DNA of 64,000 nucleotides from Halosimplex pelagicum (lineage in GTDB: Archaea > Halobacteriota > Halobacteria > Halobacteriales > Haloarculaceae): the NCBI RefSeq assembly GCF_013415905.1, contig NZ_CP058909.1, positions 496,001-560,000 on the forward strand, written 5' to 3'. This document shows, piece after piece, positions 16,384 to 25,425 of this stretch (its first letter is position 1; each line of letters opens with the position of its first letter). A program made the position numbers and the translations under genes. Below the pieces are notes generated by a model. It saw only the letters and a program-made list of their open reading frames with translations, ran no database searches and was not told the DNA's origin.

Positions 16384-16429
16384 CCGCGAGCGGGCGTGTC
16401 GGCATCGGGGACCGGTCGCGTGACCGCGA
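16351..16429. repeat. 40-bp tandem duplication spanning the minD-like stop
   Basis: Bases 16351-16389 recur at 16391-16429 with one difference (g16371 versus a16411); the period is 40. The first copy encodes the last ten codons and the stop of the MinD-like gene; the second copy is non-coding and ends just before the convergent ABC-exporter gene. This looks like a recent slippage or unequal-crossover event. Confidence 0.9.
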
Positions 16430-16443
16430 ACGGTCTCGCCCGG

Positions 16444-18387
16444 TCAGTCGTCGAGCGTGTCGGCGCGGCGTTCGATCCGGTCGACGAACGCCTCGGGCAG
16501 CGACTGCACGTCGCCGACCTGGACCTGCCAGAGCGTGGCGTAGAGGCCGTCGCGGTCGAGCAGGTCCTCGTGGGATCCCTGTTCGACCACCTCGCCGTCG
16601 TCGAGGACGACGATGCGGTCGGCGTCCTTGACCGTCGAGAGGCGGTGCGCGACGACCAGCGTGGTGCGGTCGGCGACGACCGACTCGATGGAGCGCTGGA
16701 TGAGCGCCTCGGTCTCGTTGTCGACGTGGCTGGTCGCCTCGTCGAGGACGAGGATCGCCGGGTCGTGGAGCATCACGCGGGCGAGGCAGATCCGCTGGCG
16801 CTGGCCGCCCGACAGTTTCACGCCTCGTTCGCCGATGGTCGTGTCGATGCCGTCCGGCAGGTCCGCGACGAACGCGTCGGCCTCGGCGCGTTCGAGCGCC
16901 GCGCGGACGGCGTCGCCGTCCGCCTCGGGTGTGCCGTAGGCGACGTTCTCGTGGATCGTCCCCGAGAAGAGGAACGGGTCCTGGCTGATGAACCCGACCG
17001 CGCCGCGGAGGCTCTCGAGGGTGAGGTCGCGCACGTCGCGGCCGTCCACGCGGACCGCCCCCTCGTCCACGTCGTAGAAGCGGACGAGCAACTTGAGCAG
17101 CGTCGACTTGCCGGCGCCGGTGGGGCCGACGATGCCGACGGTCTCGCCGGGTTCGACGTCGAAGGTCACGTCCTCGACGACGGGGCCGTCGGCCGCCCCA
17201 CCGGCGTCCGGCGCGTCGTCGCGCTCGCTCTCGGGGTAGGCGAAGCTCACCCCGTCGTACTCGACGCGGCCGCGAACGTCGGTCAGCTCGGTCGCGTCGT
17301 CGCGCTCCTCGACGGACTGGGCGGCGGTCCGCACGCCCAGCAGGCGCTCGGCGGAGGCGTTCGCGCTCGAATAGCTCTCGACGACGCTCGCCACGTCCTG
17401 GAGCGGCCAGCTGAGGTGCTGGACGTAGATCAGGTAGGTGACCAGCGCCCCGGTCGTCAGCGGCTCGGTGAACGGCCCGGGCGGGCCGTCGACGACCCAG
17501 AACGCGCCGACGCCGAAGGTCAGCGCCACGGCGACGCCGGTCAGAAAGCGCATCATCGGGTAGTGGTACGACCCCAGGTCGATGGCGTCGAGGAAGGCGT
17601 CGACCACGTTGCGCGAGGACCGTTCGACCCGCTCGCGCTCGTGCGGTTCGGCGGTGTAGGCCTTCACGACCGAGATCCCGCTGATCGAGGCGCGCAGCTG
17701 GGCGTTGAGTTTGCCCTGCGTCTCGCGGACGCGGCCGTAGATCTCGCCGATGTACCGCGAGAAGACGTAGTTGGCGACGACGATGACGGGCGTGACCGCG
17801 AGCGCGACGAGGGCGAACTGCCAGTTCAGAAGCGCCATGAGGACGGCGTAGGCGGTCAGGCGGGTGACGACGGTCAGCGCGTCGTCGATGGTGCTCGTGA
17901 AGAAGTTCTCCATCGCGTCGACGTCGTTGTTGAGGATGCTCATCACCTCGCCGGTCTGGTGGTCGTCGAAAAAGTCCATCTCCAGGCGCTGGACGGTGTC
18001 GTAGGCGTCGACGCGCACGTCGTGCTGGAGCCGGTAGGCGAACACCCCCCACAGCAGCGAGCGGATCCACTCGACGGCCTGGCCGACGACCGAGATCGCG
18101 AGGATCAGACCGACGAGGAGGGACAGCTGGCCGATCTGGGTCTCGGGGACTAGCCCGGGGCCGACCAGCGGGAGCGCGAACGGGGTGGTGTCGCTGAAGA
18201 CGGTGTCGAACATGTAGCCGACGATGGCGGGGCTGGCGTGACCGGGCAGCATCCAGAGCAGGCGGAGCACCAGCCCGGCGAGCGCGTAGGGGAGGTGCGG
18301 GCGGCCGTACTCACGCAGGAGCGCGAGCACCGGCCAGTCGGCGTCGGCGCGGTAGGGATCGCCGCCGGTCGCATTCGCGTCGCTCAC
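16444..18387 (-). CDS. ABC exporter half-transporter (TMD-NBD), partner 1
   Basis: A 647-residue exporter of the MsbA/LmrA type: six hydrophobic helices in the first 330 residues, then a nucleotide-binding domain with Walker A GPTGAGKST (about 419-427), signature LSGGQRQR (about 524), Walker B with catalytic Glu (ILVLDEATS, about 546) and the H-loop VVAHRLSTV. It overlaps the upstream exporter gene by 4 bp, so the two are made together and probably form a heterodimer; both ATP sites look consensus. Typical substrates of such pairs are lipids, drugs or peptides, none of which can be chosen from sequence. The C-terminus shares the motif QVGDV...LP.AF with its partner. Confidence 0.9.
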   Translation of the reverse strand: MSDANATGGDPYRADADWPVLALLREYGRPHLPYALAGLVLRLLWMLPGHASPAIVGYMFDTVFSDTTPFALPLVGPGLVPETQIGQLSLLVGLILAISVVGQAVEWIRSLLWGVFAYRLQHDVRVDAYDTVQRLEMDFFDDHQTGEVMSILNNDVDAMENFFTSTIDDALTVVTRLTAYAVLMALLNWQFALVALAVTPVIVVANYVFSRYIGEIYGRVRETQGKLNAQLRASISGISVVKAYTAEPHERERVERSSRNVVDAFLDAIDLGSYHYPMMRFLTGVAVALTFGVGAFWVVDGPPGPFTEPLTTGALVTYLIYVQHLSWPLQDVASVVESYSSANASAERLLGVRTAAQSVEERDDATELTDVRGRVEYDGVSFAYPESERDDAPDAGGAADGPVVEDVTFDVEPGETVGIVGPTGAGKSTLLKLLVRFYDVDEGAVRVDGRDVRDLTLESLRGAVGFISQDPFLFSGTIHENVAYGTPEADGDAVRAALERAEADAFVADLPDGIDTTIGERGVKLSGGQRQRICLARVMLHDPAILVLDEATSHVDNETEALIQRSIESVVADRTTLVVAHRLSTVKDADRIVVLDDGEVVEQGSHEDLLDRDGLYATLWQVQVGDVQSLPEAFVDRIERRADTLDD

Positions 18388-20294
18388 GCCGACTCACCTC
18401 GACGGACGCGCTCTAAGAACGCGTCGGGCAGCGCGGTCACGTCGCCCACCTGCACGTGCCAGAGGTTGGCGTAGAGGCCGTCCCGTTCCAGCAGTTGCTC
18501 GTGCGTGCCGCGCTCGGCGATCTCGCCGTCGTCGACGACGAGGATGCGGTCGGCGTCGCGCACCGTCGAGAGCCGGTGGGCGACGACGAACGTCGTGCGG
18601 TCGGCCGCGAGTTCCTCCAGCGTCCGCTGGATCAGGACCTCCGTCTCGTTGTCGACGTGGCTGGTCGCCTCGTCGAGGACGAGGATCGCCGGGTCGCGAA
18701 GGATGGCGCGGGCGATGGCGACCCGCTGGCGCTGGCCGCCCGAGAGCTTCACGCCGCGTTCCCCGACCATCGTGTCGTAGCCGTCGGGGAGGTCGGCGAC
18801 GAACTCGTGGGCGCCCGCGAGCTTCGCCGCCTCGACGACCGCCTCGTCGTCGGCCTCCGGGCGGGCGTAGGCGACGTTCTCCCGCACCGTGCCGTAGAAC
18901 AGGAACGGGTCCTGACTGACGTAGCCGACCGACTCGCGGAGGCTCTCGACGGTCACGTCGCGCACGTCCGTCCCGTCGACGCGGATCGTCCCCCGGTCGG
19001 CCTCGTAGTACCGCAGGAGCAACTTGAGGACGGTGGACTTGCCGGCGCCCGTGGGACCGACGATCCCGACCGTCTCGCCGGGGGCGGCGTCGAAGGAGAC
19101 GTTCGAGAGCGTCGGTTCGTCCCGGCTGGGGTAGGTGAAGGTCACGTCGTCGTAGGCGACGGCGCCGTCGGGGTCGGTCAGCTCGCGGGCGTCGGGGCGG
19201 TCGACGACGTTGTCGTGTTCGACGACGCCCTGCAGGCGGGTCGCGGCGGCCTTGCCGGTCTGGTAGGCGTCGACGACCTCGGCGACCCCCTGCATCGCCA
19301 CCATGAGCGAGCCGACGTAGCGATAGAAGACGTACAGGGCGCCGGGCGTGAGCGCGCCGGTGAAAAACAGCGGCGGGCCGGAGATGACCCAGACGCCGCC
19401 GAGCACCAGCGTGACGACGCGGGCCAGCTGGGAGACCGCCCGAGTGACGGGGTCCATCGTCGCCGAGGCCCAGTGGGCGTCCCACTGCGCCTCGCGGTGG
19501 TCACGGGAGGCGTCCCGGACGCGTTCGCGCTCGGTCGACTCGGTGCCGAACGCCTTGATGACCGAGACGCCGTCGATGTTGTTGTTCAGCCGGCTGTTCA
19601 GGTCGCCGACGCGCTCGCGGACGGCGAGCTGTTTGGGCTCGATCCACCGCGAGAAGCCGTAGCTCATCCCGAACAGGACCACCGGGACGAACGAGAGGAC
19701 GACCGCCAGTTGCCAGTTGAGCCACAGGAGGTAGGCGTAGGAGGCGACGGCGACGGTCACCAGCGACAGCCCGCGGGCGAGGACGCCGCCGACGAGCGAC
19801 TGCAACTCCTGTACGTCGTCGTTGAGGACGCTCATCACCTCGCCGGTGTCGTGGCTGTCGAAGTAGTCCATCTCCAGCCGCTGGACGGTGTCGAACACCT
19901 CCGTCCGGACCTCGTGCTGGAACGCCTGGGTGAATCGACCCAGCACCCGCCGACTCGTGAAGTTCAGGACGGCGACGGCCACGAAGCTCCCGAACAGCAG
20001 GGCGAGCGACCAGCGCAGCTGCGCGCTCCGTCCCGTCGGCAACCAGGCGTCCGGCACCAGCGGCAGCCGGAAGGGGCCGCTCCCGAGCAACACGGCGTCG
20101 ATGGCGACGCCGATGAGCACCGTCTGGAGCCGCGACGGGAACTGTTCCGCCGTCGACAGCGTCAATCCGCCGACGAACGACTTCCAGTAGGGCCGCGCGT
20201 ACTCGTCGAACAACCACACCACCGGATGCCGCGAGTCGTCGCCGACACCGTCGCCCGGCACCGGCTCACCCGACTCCTCCGCGTTCACACCCAT
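18384..20294 (-). CDS. ABC exporter half-transporter (TMD-NBD), partner 2
   Basis: A 636-residue paralogue of the downstream gene with the same plan: an N-terminal acidic cytoplasmic extension, six membrane helices (to about 320), and an NBD with Walker A GPTGAGKST (about 411), signature LSGGQRQR (about 516) and LDEATS (about 536). Sequence around the Walker B motif is nearly identical in the two genes, pointing to a tandem duplication followed by divergence of the membrane part. It is the first gene of the two-gene operon; the promoter must lie in the 89-bp spacer to the TFB gene, where gttaaatca (coding strand, about 20314-20322) is an A/T-rich candidate. Confidence 0.9.
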   Translation of the reverse strand: MGVNAEESGEPVPGDGVGDDSRHPVVWLFDEYARPYWKSFVGGLTLSTAEQFPSRLQTVLIGVAIDAVLLGSGPFRLPLVPDAWLPTGRSAQLRWSLALLFGSFVAVAVLNFTSRRVLGRFTQAFQHEVRTEVFDTVQRLEMDYFDSHDTGEVMSVLNDDVQELQSLVGGVLARGLSLVTVAVASYAYLLWLNWQLAVVLSFVPVVLFGMSYGFSRWIEPKQLAVRERVGDLNSRLNNNIDGVSVIKAFGTESTERERVRDASRDHREAQWDAHWASATMDPVTRAVSQLARVVTLVLGGVWVISGPPLFFTGALTPGALYVFYRYVGSLMVAMQGVAEVVDAYQTGKAAATRLQGVVEHDNVVDRPDARELTDPDGAVAYDDVTFTYPSRDEPTLSNVSFDAAPGETVGIVGPTGAGKSTVLKLLLRYYEADRGTIRVDGTDVRDVTVESLRESVGYVSQDPFLFYGTVRENVAYARPEADDEAVVEAAKLAGAHEFVADLPDGYDTMVGERGVKLSGGQRQRVAIARAILRDPAILVLDEATSHVDNETEVLIQRTLEELAADRTTFVVAHRLSTVRDADRILVVDDGEIAERGTHEQLLERDGLYANLWHVQVGDVTALPDAFLERVRRGESA

Positions 20295-20383
20295 ATGGTC
20301 ACTCCGTTGATACCCCCGTGATTTAACAGGATCGGCGGTATGCGATACGTTCGCAGACCAGCGGGGCGGCCGCGGCCGGGCGC

Positions 20384-21250
20384 TCAGTTATCCGCGGTCA
20401 GCGCCTGGTAGGTCGCTCGCAGCGTGACGGGCGTCACGTCGGCGGCGTCGGCGGCCTCGGCCTGGGTGAGCGGGTAGGTCCGTTCGTCGGCGGCGGTGTA
20501 GAGGCAGCCGGCGGCGACGCCGGCCGGGTTGCGGCCGTCGACGTGGCCCAGTTCCCGGGCGCGTTCGACCAGCTCCCGGGCGCGACCCTCCAGCTCCTGC
20601 GGGAGGTCCAGCTCGCTGGCGAACCGCGCGAGGTACTCCGCGGGGTCGATGGGTCCCGTGGGGAGCCCGAGTTCGCGGTTCAGCGCGTCGTAGGCGGCGG
20701 AGAGTTCGGCCTTCGACGCGCGGGCGTCGGCGACGACCTCGTCGATCGTCCGGGAGACCTCGGTGGTGCGGCAGGTGGCGTAGACGGTCGCGGCGGCGAA
20801 CCCCTCCAGCGAGCGCCCGCGGAGCAGGTCCTCGTCCTGGGCGGACTCGAAGAGGACACAGGCCCGGTCGCGGATGTGGTCCGAGAGCCCGAGCGAGCCG
20901 ACGAGCCGTCGGATCTCCGTGAAGCCGTACACCTGGTTGCGCTCGGCCTTCGACCCGACCTTCGTGCGGTTGTGCTGGCGGCGCAGCCGGGCCATCCGAC
21001 GGCGCTTGCGACCTTTGAGTCGGGTGGAGCGGCCGATCTCCGTCGAGAGGCCCCGGTCGTGGCGCGAGCGGGTGAGCGGGGCGCCCGTGCGCTCGCGGTT
21101 GGTGTCGTCGTCTTCGAACGAGCGCCACTCGGGCCCGTGGTCGATCTCGTCCTCGGCGACCACCAGGCCGCAGCTGGCACAGACCGTCTCGCTGTCGTCG
21201 CTTCGCAGGCTTCCCTCGCACTCGGGGCACGCGGTCACTGTCGTGCTCAT
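20384..21250 (-). CDS. tfb: Transcription initiation factor TFB
   Basis: A 288-residue TFIIB homologue, which bridges TBP-bound promoters and RNA polymerase. The N-terminal zinc ribbon has Cys8, 11, 24 and 27. It is followed by a B-reader/linker region with RHDRGLSTEIG and a basic patch (KGRKRRRMARLRRQ), then two cyclin folds (about 105-195 and 200-288). ATG 21250 is preceded by a clear TATA element. Haloarchaea have several TFB paralogues that specialise in different conditions; this one is somewhat shorter than the usual 310-330 residues. No neighbouring gene suggests a specific regulon. Confidence 0.93.
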   Translation of the reverse strand: MSTTVTACPECEGSLRSDDSETVCASCGLVVAEDEIDHGPEWRSFEDDDTNRERTGAPLTRSRHDRGLSTEIGRSTRLKGRKRRRMARLRRQHNRTKVGSKAERNQVYGFTEIRRLVGSLGLSDHIRDRACVLFESAQDEDLLRGRSLEGFAAATVYATCRTTEVSRTIDEVVADARASKAELSAAYDALNRELGLPTGPIDPAEYLARFASELDLPQELEGRARELVERARELGHVDGRNPAGVAAGCLYTAADERTYPLTQAEAADAADVTPVTLRATYQALTADN

Positions 21251-21273
21251 ACACGACGCTTCGCCCGCGAGGG

Positions 21274-21283
21274 GGTTAATAAA
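21274..21283 (-). promoter_or_regulatory. TATA box for tfb
   Basis: On the coding strand the decamer tttattaacc is centred about 29 nt before the ATG at 21250, an excellent archaeal TATA match in a GC-rich context. Confidence 0.6.
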
Positions 21284-21397
21284 CGGTGCGGTGGACCCCG
21301 TTCTCGGGCCGTGAACCGGCCGATCCACCGACCGGTTACCGGTAGGTAGTCGTGGCAGCGTCCGTTCGTGAAAGAACTGTCGGCGAGTGCGGTGGGA

Positions 21398-21799
21398 CTA
21401 CTGCTCGTCGAGCCACTCGCGGGCTTCGTCTAAACTGCCGGCCATCACGAACGTGTAGTCGAGGTGCTGGGTCTGGTCGACGAACTCCTCCATCTCCATC
21501 TCCGAGATGACGCTGTCGCCGGTGACCGAGACGCTGTAGTCGATGCCAGCCTCGATGCTCTGGGGGATCCACTCGTCCTCGAGCCACTCCTTGTCCGCGT
21601 CGTCGTGGGCCTGGAACCCGCTCGTATCGACGAGGAGTTTCGACTTGTCGTTGCGCTCGATGACGTCCAGCAGTTCGTGACAGCCGTCGCGGAACTCCTG
21701 ACCGGCCACGAATTCGTTCCACGTGTGGAGTATCGCGTCGATGTCCTCGTCGATCTCGATCGTGTACGTCTCCGTGTCTACTGCGACCTGTCGCGGCAT
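21398..21799 (-). CDS. SpoIIAA/STAS-like protein
   Basis: A 133-residue acidic protein. The order of strands and helices (YTIEIDEDIDAILHTWNEFV, SKLLVDTSGFQAH, DYSVSVTGDSVIS, DYTFVMAGSLDEAREWLDE) fits the SpoIIAA-like/STAS fold seen in small haloarchaeal proteins of 120-140 residues. The STAS serine equivalent is not certain (DTSGF is the candidate loop). Proteins of this fold work as phospho-switches or anti-anti-sigma-like regulators, but archaea have no sigma factors, so the partner is unknown. I start at ATG 21799 (MPRQV) since the upstream in-frame codons are not conserved-looking. Monocistronic. Confidence 0.65.
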   Translation of the reverse strand: MPRQVAVDTETYTIEIDEDIDAILHTWNEFVAGQEFRDGCHELLDVIERNDKSKLLVDTSGFQAHDDADKEWLEDEWIPQSIEAGIDYSVSVTGDSVISEMEMEEFVDQTQHLDYTFVMAGSLDEAREWLDEQ

Positions 21800-21954
21800 G
21801 TGTGAACGACTCCCACCCCCGGTATTCAATGCATCCCCCACAGTATCAGAATCGATAAAACAGCAGTTTCAGACACTGATGTGCTCGATCTGAACGGATG
21901 GCCATAAATGTAATCTTCTATTATTATTTAGCAGATCGGTCGGCGCGAGCGCGG

Positions 21955-22992
21955 TCAGTCGCTCCGGACCTCGTCGAGGGCGACGCGTTCACCGCTCTCG
22001 GCCGAGCGGTAGGCGGCGAGGACGATGTCGACGGCAGCGCGGGCCTCGCGGGCAGGCGCCTCCGGCTCGCGGCCCTCCCTGACCGCGTCGACGAAGTCCC
22101 GGACGACGCCCTCGTGGTCGGTTCCGGCCGGGTGTGCCGCGCTCTCGACCGCGGGCGTCCGCGATTCGGTCTCGGCGCCCCACAGCGTCTCCTCACCGGT
22201 GCCGACGCGGAGTTCGATCCCGTCGCCGAGCGCGAGCGACCCCTCGGTGCCGTTGATCTCCGTGCGGTCGGTGCCGCCCTTGGTCGCCATCGTGACGGCG
22301 ACGGTCCCGACGGCGCCGTTCTCGAAACGGAGGACCATCGCGCCGGTGTCCTCACATTCCAGCTCGCGGGCGAGCGTCCCCGTCTCGGCCTGCACGGACT
22401 CGACGCCGCCCATGACCCACTGCAGGGCGTCCAGCGCGTGGATCCCCTGGTTCATGAACGCGCCGCCGTCCATCTCGCGGGTGCCCCGCCACCCCGCCGA
22501 GTCGTAGTACGCCTGCGGCCGAAACCACTCGAGTTGGGTTTCGGCCAGCACCGGCCGACCGATCTCGCCGTCCTCGACCGCGCGCTTCGCGCGGCGGACC
22601 GCCGGGTCGAACCGCCGCTGGAAGACGCCGGCCAGCGTCACGCCCGCCTCGTCGCAGGCCTCGACCATCCGGTCGACCCGTTCGGCGGTCACGTCCAGCG
22701 GCTTCTCGCAGAGGACGTGCGCCCCGGCACCGGCGAGGTCGGTCGTCACGTCGGCGTGGGTGCCGCTGGGCGTGCAGACGCTCGCGGCGTCGACATCCGC
22801 CTCGGCGACCATCGTCGCCGGGTCGTCGAAGGTCTCGGCGGCGCCGTGGTCGTCGGCGAACGCCTCGGCCGCCTCGGCGTCGAGATCCGCGCAGGCGACG
22901 AGGTCGGCGCCCTCGACCGCTGCGACGGCCTCTGCGTGGGTGTTGCCGATACCCGCGCAGCCGACGATCCCGTATCGCAGTGAGTCAACCAT
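21955..22992 (-). CDS. Gfo/Idh/MocA family NAD(P)-dependent oxidoreductase
   Basis: A 345-residue sugar- or inositol-type dehydrogenase. The N-terminal Rossmann fold has the dinucleotide loop GIVGCAGIGN (about 8-17); the family signature CEKPLDV follows near residue 93, containing the catalytic Lys. The C-terminal domain is the usual alpha/beta substrate-binding half (GRPVLAETQLEWFRPQ; MDGGAFMNQGIHALD, where the His is the conserved partner). Start ATG 22992. Substrate unknown. The 155-bp spacer after its stop (21800-21954) is A/T-rich (21904-21931) and may contain the terminator; I see no gene in it. Confidence 0.88.
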   Translation of the reverse strand: MVDSLRYGIVGCAGIGNTHAEAVAAVEGADLVACADLDAEAAEAFADDHGAAETFDDPATMVAEADVDAASVCTPSGTHADVTTDLAGAGAHVLCEKPLDVTAERVDRMVEACDEAGVTLAGVFQRRFDPAVRRAKRAVEDGEIGRPVLAETQLEWFRPQAYYDSAGWRGTREMDGGAFMNQGIHALDALQWVMGGVESVQAETGTLARELECEDTGAMVLRFENGAVGTVAVTMATKGGTDRTEINGTEGSLALGDGIELRVGTGEETLWGAETESRTPAVESAAHPAGTDHEGVVRDFVDAVREGREPEAPAREARAAVDIVLAAYRSAESGERVALDEVRSD

Positions 22993-23122
22993 GGACTCTC
23001 TCCGCGCGGCCAGCCGTAAGTATCCCCCGTCGCCGGAGAGTCGTTCTCGGAAGCGAACCGTTCGTCCGAGTGTCGTGTTCGTTCCCCAACTATTAAATCG
23101 GAGACGGGCGAAGCCGCTGGCA

Positions 23123-23629
23123 ATGGGGCTGTCGGACATCGCCGCGGGGATCGAGGTCGTCGACGAGCAGCGCGAGGAGGGAGTCGCCACTGTCGACCGC
23201 ACCGACGACCCGCTGGCCGACCGCCTGGAGCCGTTCGCCGAGGAGCTGCCCTGTTCGCCCGCCGAGGCCGCGGCGCTCGTCGACGCCTACGCCGCCGGCA
23301 AGCACGTCGGCGCCGCCGCCCGCGTCGCCGGCGTCCCGCCCACCGACGGGGCGAAGGCGCTGCACCTGTTCGGCGAGAACGTCTCCCCCGTCGGCCCGAT
23401 GGGCCGGGAGATCGTCACCGACTGGCTGGCCGGGGAACTGCCCCGCACCGAAGCCGTCGAACTCGCCGGCGTGTCGGACGGGGAGTTCGCCCTCGCCGCC
23501 TTCGTCGAGACGCACGACCCCATCGACGGCGCGATGGAAGCCGTCGCGGGCGCACTCTCGGTCGACGACGCGGACACGCGCGCGGCGCTCGGCGAGACGA
23601 TCGACGGCCCCGGCGAGACGGACTTCTGA
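23123..23629 (+). CDS. Conserved haloarchaeal helical protein (168 aa)
   Basis: An acidic, mostly helical protein with repeated Ala-rich helices; the middle part (EAAALVDAYAAGKHVGAAARVAGVPPTDGAKALHLFG) has the spacing of a helix-turn-helix, and a second similar unit follows (RTEAVELAGVSDGEFALAAF). It could be a DNA-binding or adaptor protein; I cannot name a family. ATG 23123 is chosen since the first 120 in-frame upstream codons overlap the divergent oxidoreductase and are not protein-like. The 130-bp spacer to that gene contains the A/T patch ctattaaatcgg (about 23089-23100), 27 nt before this ATG, a good TATA candidate. Confidence 0.65.
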   Translation: MGLSDIAAGIEVVDEQREEGVATVDRTDDPLADRLEPFAEELPCSPAEAAALVDAYAAGKHVGAAARVAGVPPTDGAKALHLFGENVSPVGPMGREIVTDWLAGELPRTEAVELAGVSDGEFALAAFVETHDPIDGAMEAVAGALSVDDADTRAALGETIDGPGETDF

Positions 23630-23715
23630 ACGCGTCTTCGACGTGTTCCTACCAGTGACAGCAACTGCGCGGGACGCCGCGCCTCACCGCATCTACCCCG
23701 GCGGTCGCCGACCGT

Positions 23716-24147
23716 TCACCGAACGACGGTGACGGTCACGGGGGCCTCGCCGACGACGGTCGTCGCGACGGTCCCGAGGAGCCGGCGGCCGATGTCGGAG
23801 CGGTCGCCCCCGTGGCCGCCCATGACGATCTGGTCGGCGTCCAGATCCTCGGCGGTCGCGAGGATCGTCTCTGCGGGGTCGCCGGTCTCGACGACGGTCT
23901 CGACGCTCCGGTCGGCCTCGGCGGCGGTCTCGCTCGCGCGTTCGACCAGTCGCTCGGCGCGCTCGCGGGCGTCTTCGCGGCGCTCCTCGTCGGGTTCGAG
24001 GACGCCGCCCTCGCTCATCGAGGAGTCCAGCGGCGTGACGACGTTCAGGACGGTGACCCGGCAGTCGAACGTCTCCAGGGCGTGGGCGAGCGCGTCGTCG
24101 GCCAGCGGCGAGCCGTCCAGCGGGACGAGCACGTGCGAGGGGGCCAT
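23716..24147 (-). CDS. Universal stress protein, UspA family
   Basis: A 143-residue Rossmann-like protein. It begins with the typical strand HVLVPLDGSPLADDALAHAL and ends with GGHGGDRSDIGRRLLGTVA, the G-x2-G-x9-G-(S/T) pattern of the ATP-binding UspA subgroup, followed by APVTVTVVR. Start ATG 24147 (MAPSHVLVPL); earlier in-frame codons are Arg-rich and not family-like. USPs dimerise and protect against stress by mostly unknown means. The gene is divergent from the MDR oxidoreductase, with a 101-bp shared promoter region. Confidence 0.9.
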   Translation of the reverse strand: MAPSHVLVPLDGSPLADDALAHALETFDCRVTVLNVVTPLDSSMSEGGVLEPDEERREDARERAERLVERASETAAEADRSVETVVETGDPAETILATAEDLDADQIVMGGHGGDRSDIGRRLLGTVATTVVGEAPVTVTVVR

Positions 24148-24248
24148 ATCCGAACGATGGGCGCGCCGACGGAAGTAACCCCGGCGGAGAGCCCGACGGA
24201 CTCGCCGCCGCCGCCGCACTCTTGGCCGTCGGCCGCGGATCGCGACCC

Positions 24249-25256
24249 ATGCGAGCCGCAGCGTTCACCGACCTCACCGGCCCCGACGGCGTGGGCATCG
24301 TCGACCGACCGGACCCCGAACCCGAGCGCGGGGACGCCGTCGTCGACGTAGAGGCCTGTTCGATCAACCGCCACGACCTGTGGATCCTGGAAGGCGACTC
24401 CGCGATGGTCGACGCCGACGACCTCCCGTTCGTCTCCGGGCTCGACGTCGCCGGGACGGTCCGGGAGGTGGCCCCCGACGTGACCGACGTCGAACCCGGC
24501 GACCGAGTCGTCCTCTGCCCCAACGAGACCTGCGGGTCCTGCCGGTTCTGCCGCGAAGGCCCCGAGAACATGTGCGAGAACTTCTCGCTGTACCACGGCG
24601 GGCTGGCCGAGCGAGCCCGCGTGACCGCCGACCGGCTCGTCGCCCTCCCCGACGGCGTCGAGGCGACCACCGCCGCGGCGCTCCCGACGGCGTACGTGAC
24701 CGCCTATCGGATGCTCCGGCGCGCCGACCTGGCGGCCGGCGACCGCGTGTTCGTCCCCGGCGCGACCGGCGGCGTCGGCGTCGCGGCGGTCCAGCTCTGC
24801 GACGCGCTCGGGATCGAGACGGTCGGCACCTCCCGGTCGGCCGACAAGCTCGACCGCGTCCGCGAAGTCGGGCTCGACCGCGGGGTCGAATCGGCCGACA
24901 TCGCCGAAATCGAGGCCGCGATCGACGAACCGGTCGACGCCGTCGTCAACCACCTCGGCGGCGAGTACTCGAAACTGGGCCAGTCGGTCCTCCGCCGGGG
25001 CGGGACCATGGTCGTCTGCGGCCGCACCGCCGGCGGCACCTCCGAGTTCGACGTGGCCGACCTGTTCCTGGCCCACAAGCGGATCGTCGGCTCGACGATG
25101 GGCACCCAGCCCGACCTGAAGCGGCTGGTCGAACTCGTCGCAGACGACGCGTTCGAGCCGGTGATCGACGACACCTACCCACTCGCCGAGACCGGCGCGG
25201 CCTTCGCCGCGATGCAAGAGCGGGAGAGCGTCGGGAAACTGGTGGTGGTGTCGTAG
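24249..25256 (+). CDS. Zinc-binding quinone oxidoreductase-like MDR protein
   Basis: A 335-residue medium-chain dehydrogenase/reductase. The N-terminal GroES-like part begins MRAAAFTDLTGPDGV and has SINRHDLWILEG. A full structural-zinc lobe is present (Cys in NETCGSCRFCREG and the Cys of ENMCEN), but the catalytic-zinc His-Glu pair of true alcohol dehydrogenases is replaced (GLDVAGTV), so the protein is closer to quinone oxidoreductases than to ADH. The Rossmann loop is PGATGGVGVAAVQL. NADPH is the likely cofactor. ATG 24249 is chosen as the family start. It is divergently transcribed from uspA. Confidence 0.85.
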   Translation: MRAAAFTDLTGPDGVGIVDRPDPEPERGDAVVDVEACSINRHDLWILEGDSAMVDADDLPFVSGLDVAGTVREVAPDVTDVEPGDRVVLCPNETCGSCRFCREGPENMCENFSLYHGGLAERARVTADRLVALPDGVEATTAAALPTAYVTAYRMLRRADLAAGDRVFVPGATGGVGVAAVQLCDALGIETVGTSRSADKLDRVREVGLDRGVESADIAEIEAAIDEPVDAVVNHLGGEYSKLGQSVLRRGGTMVVCGRTAGGTSEFDVADLFLAHKRIVGSTMGTQPDLKRLVELVADDAFEPVIDDTYPLAETGAAFAAMQERESVGKLVVVS

Positions 25257-25296
25257 CGGATAGAACTGCCGCTCGCGAGGAAAGTGTCAGAAAATA

Positions 25297-25369
25297 TAGT
25301 CCTGGGAGGATTCGAACCTCCGTCGTAGCCCCCAGAAGGCTACATGATTGGCCACTACACCACAGGACT
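25297..25369 (-). tRNA. tRNA-Gln (anticodon CTG)
   Basis: A 73-nt cloverleaf on the minus strand. The acceptor stem AGTCCTG pairs with CAGGACT and the discriminator base is A. The anticodon stem TAGCC/GGCTA encloses loop TTCTGGG with anticodon CTG (25333-25335 on the plus strand, reads CAG). The T arm is GGAGG-TTCGAAT-CCTCC. No intron and no encoded CCA. The D loop contains GTAGTGGCCAAT, as in other haloarchaeal tRNA-Gln. A coding-strand gaaatacgg about 28 nt upstream is the likely TATA box. Confidence 0.95.
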
Positions 25370-25425
25370 GCATCCGAGTATACTGCCGTCCCGTATTTCA
25401 GTGTTGCGGACTCGAACGCGCCGTG

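Noticed and set aside
16396..20321. Two long plus-strand frames opposite the ABC exporter genes
   Set aside because: Sequence is repetitive Val/Asp/Arg typical of antisense of NBD genes; real genes are on the minus strand.
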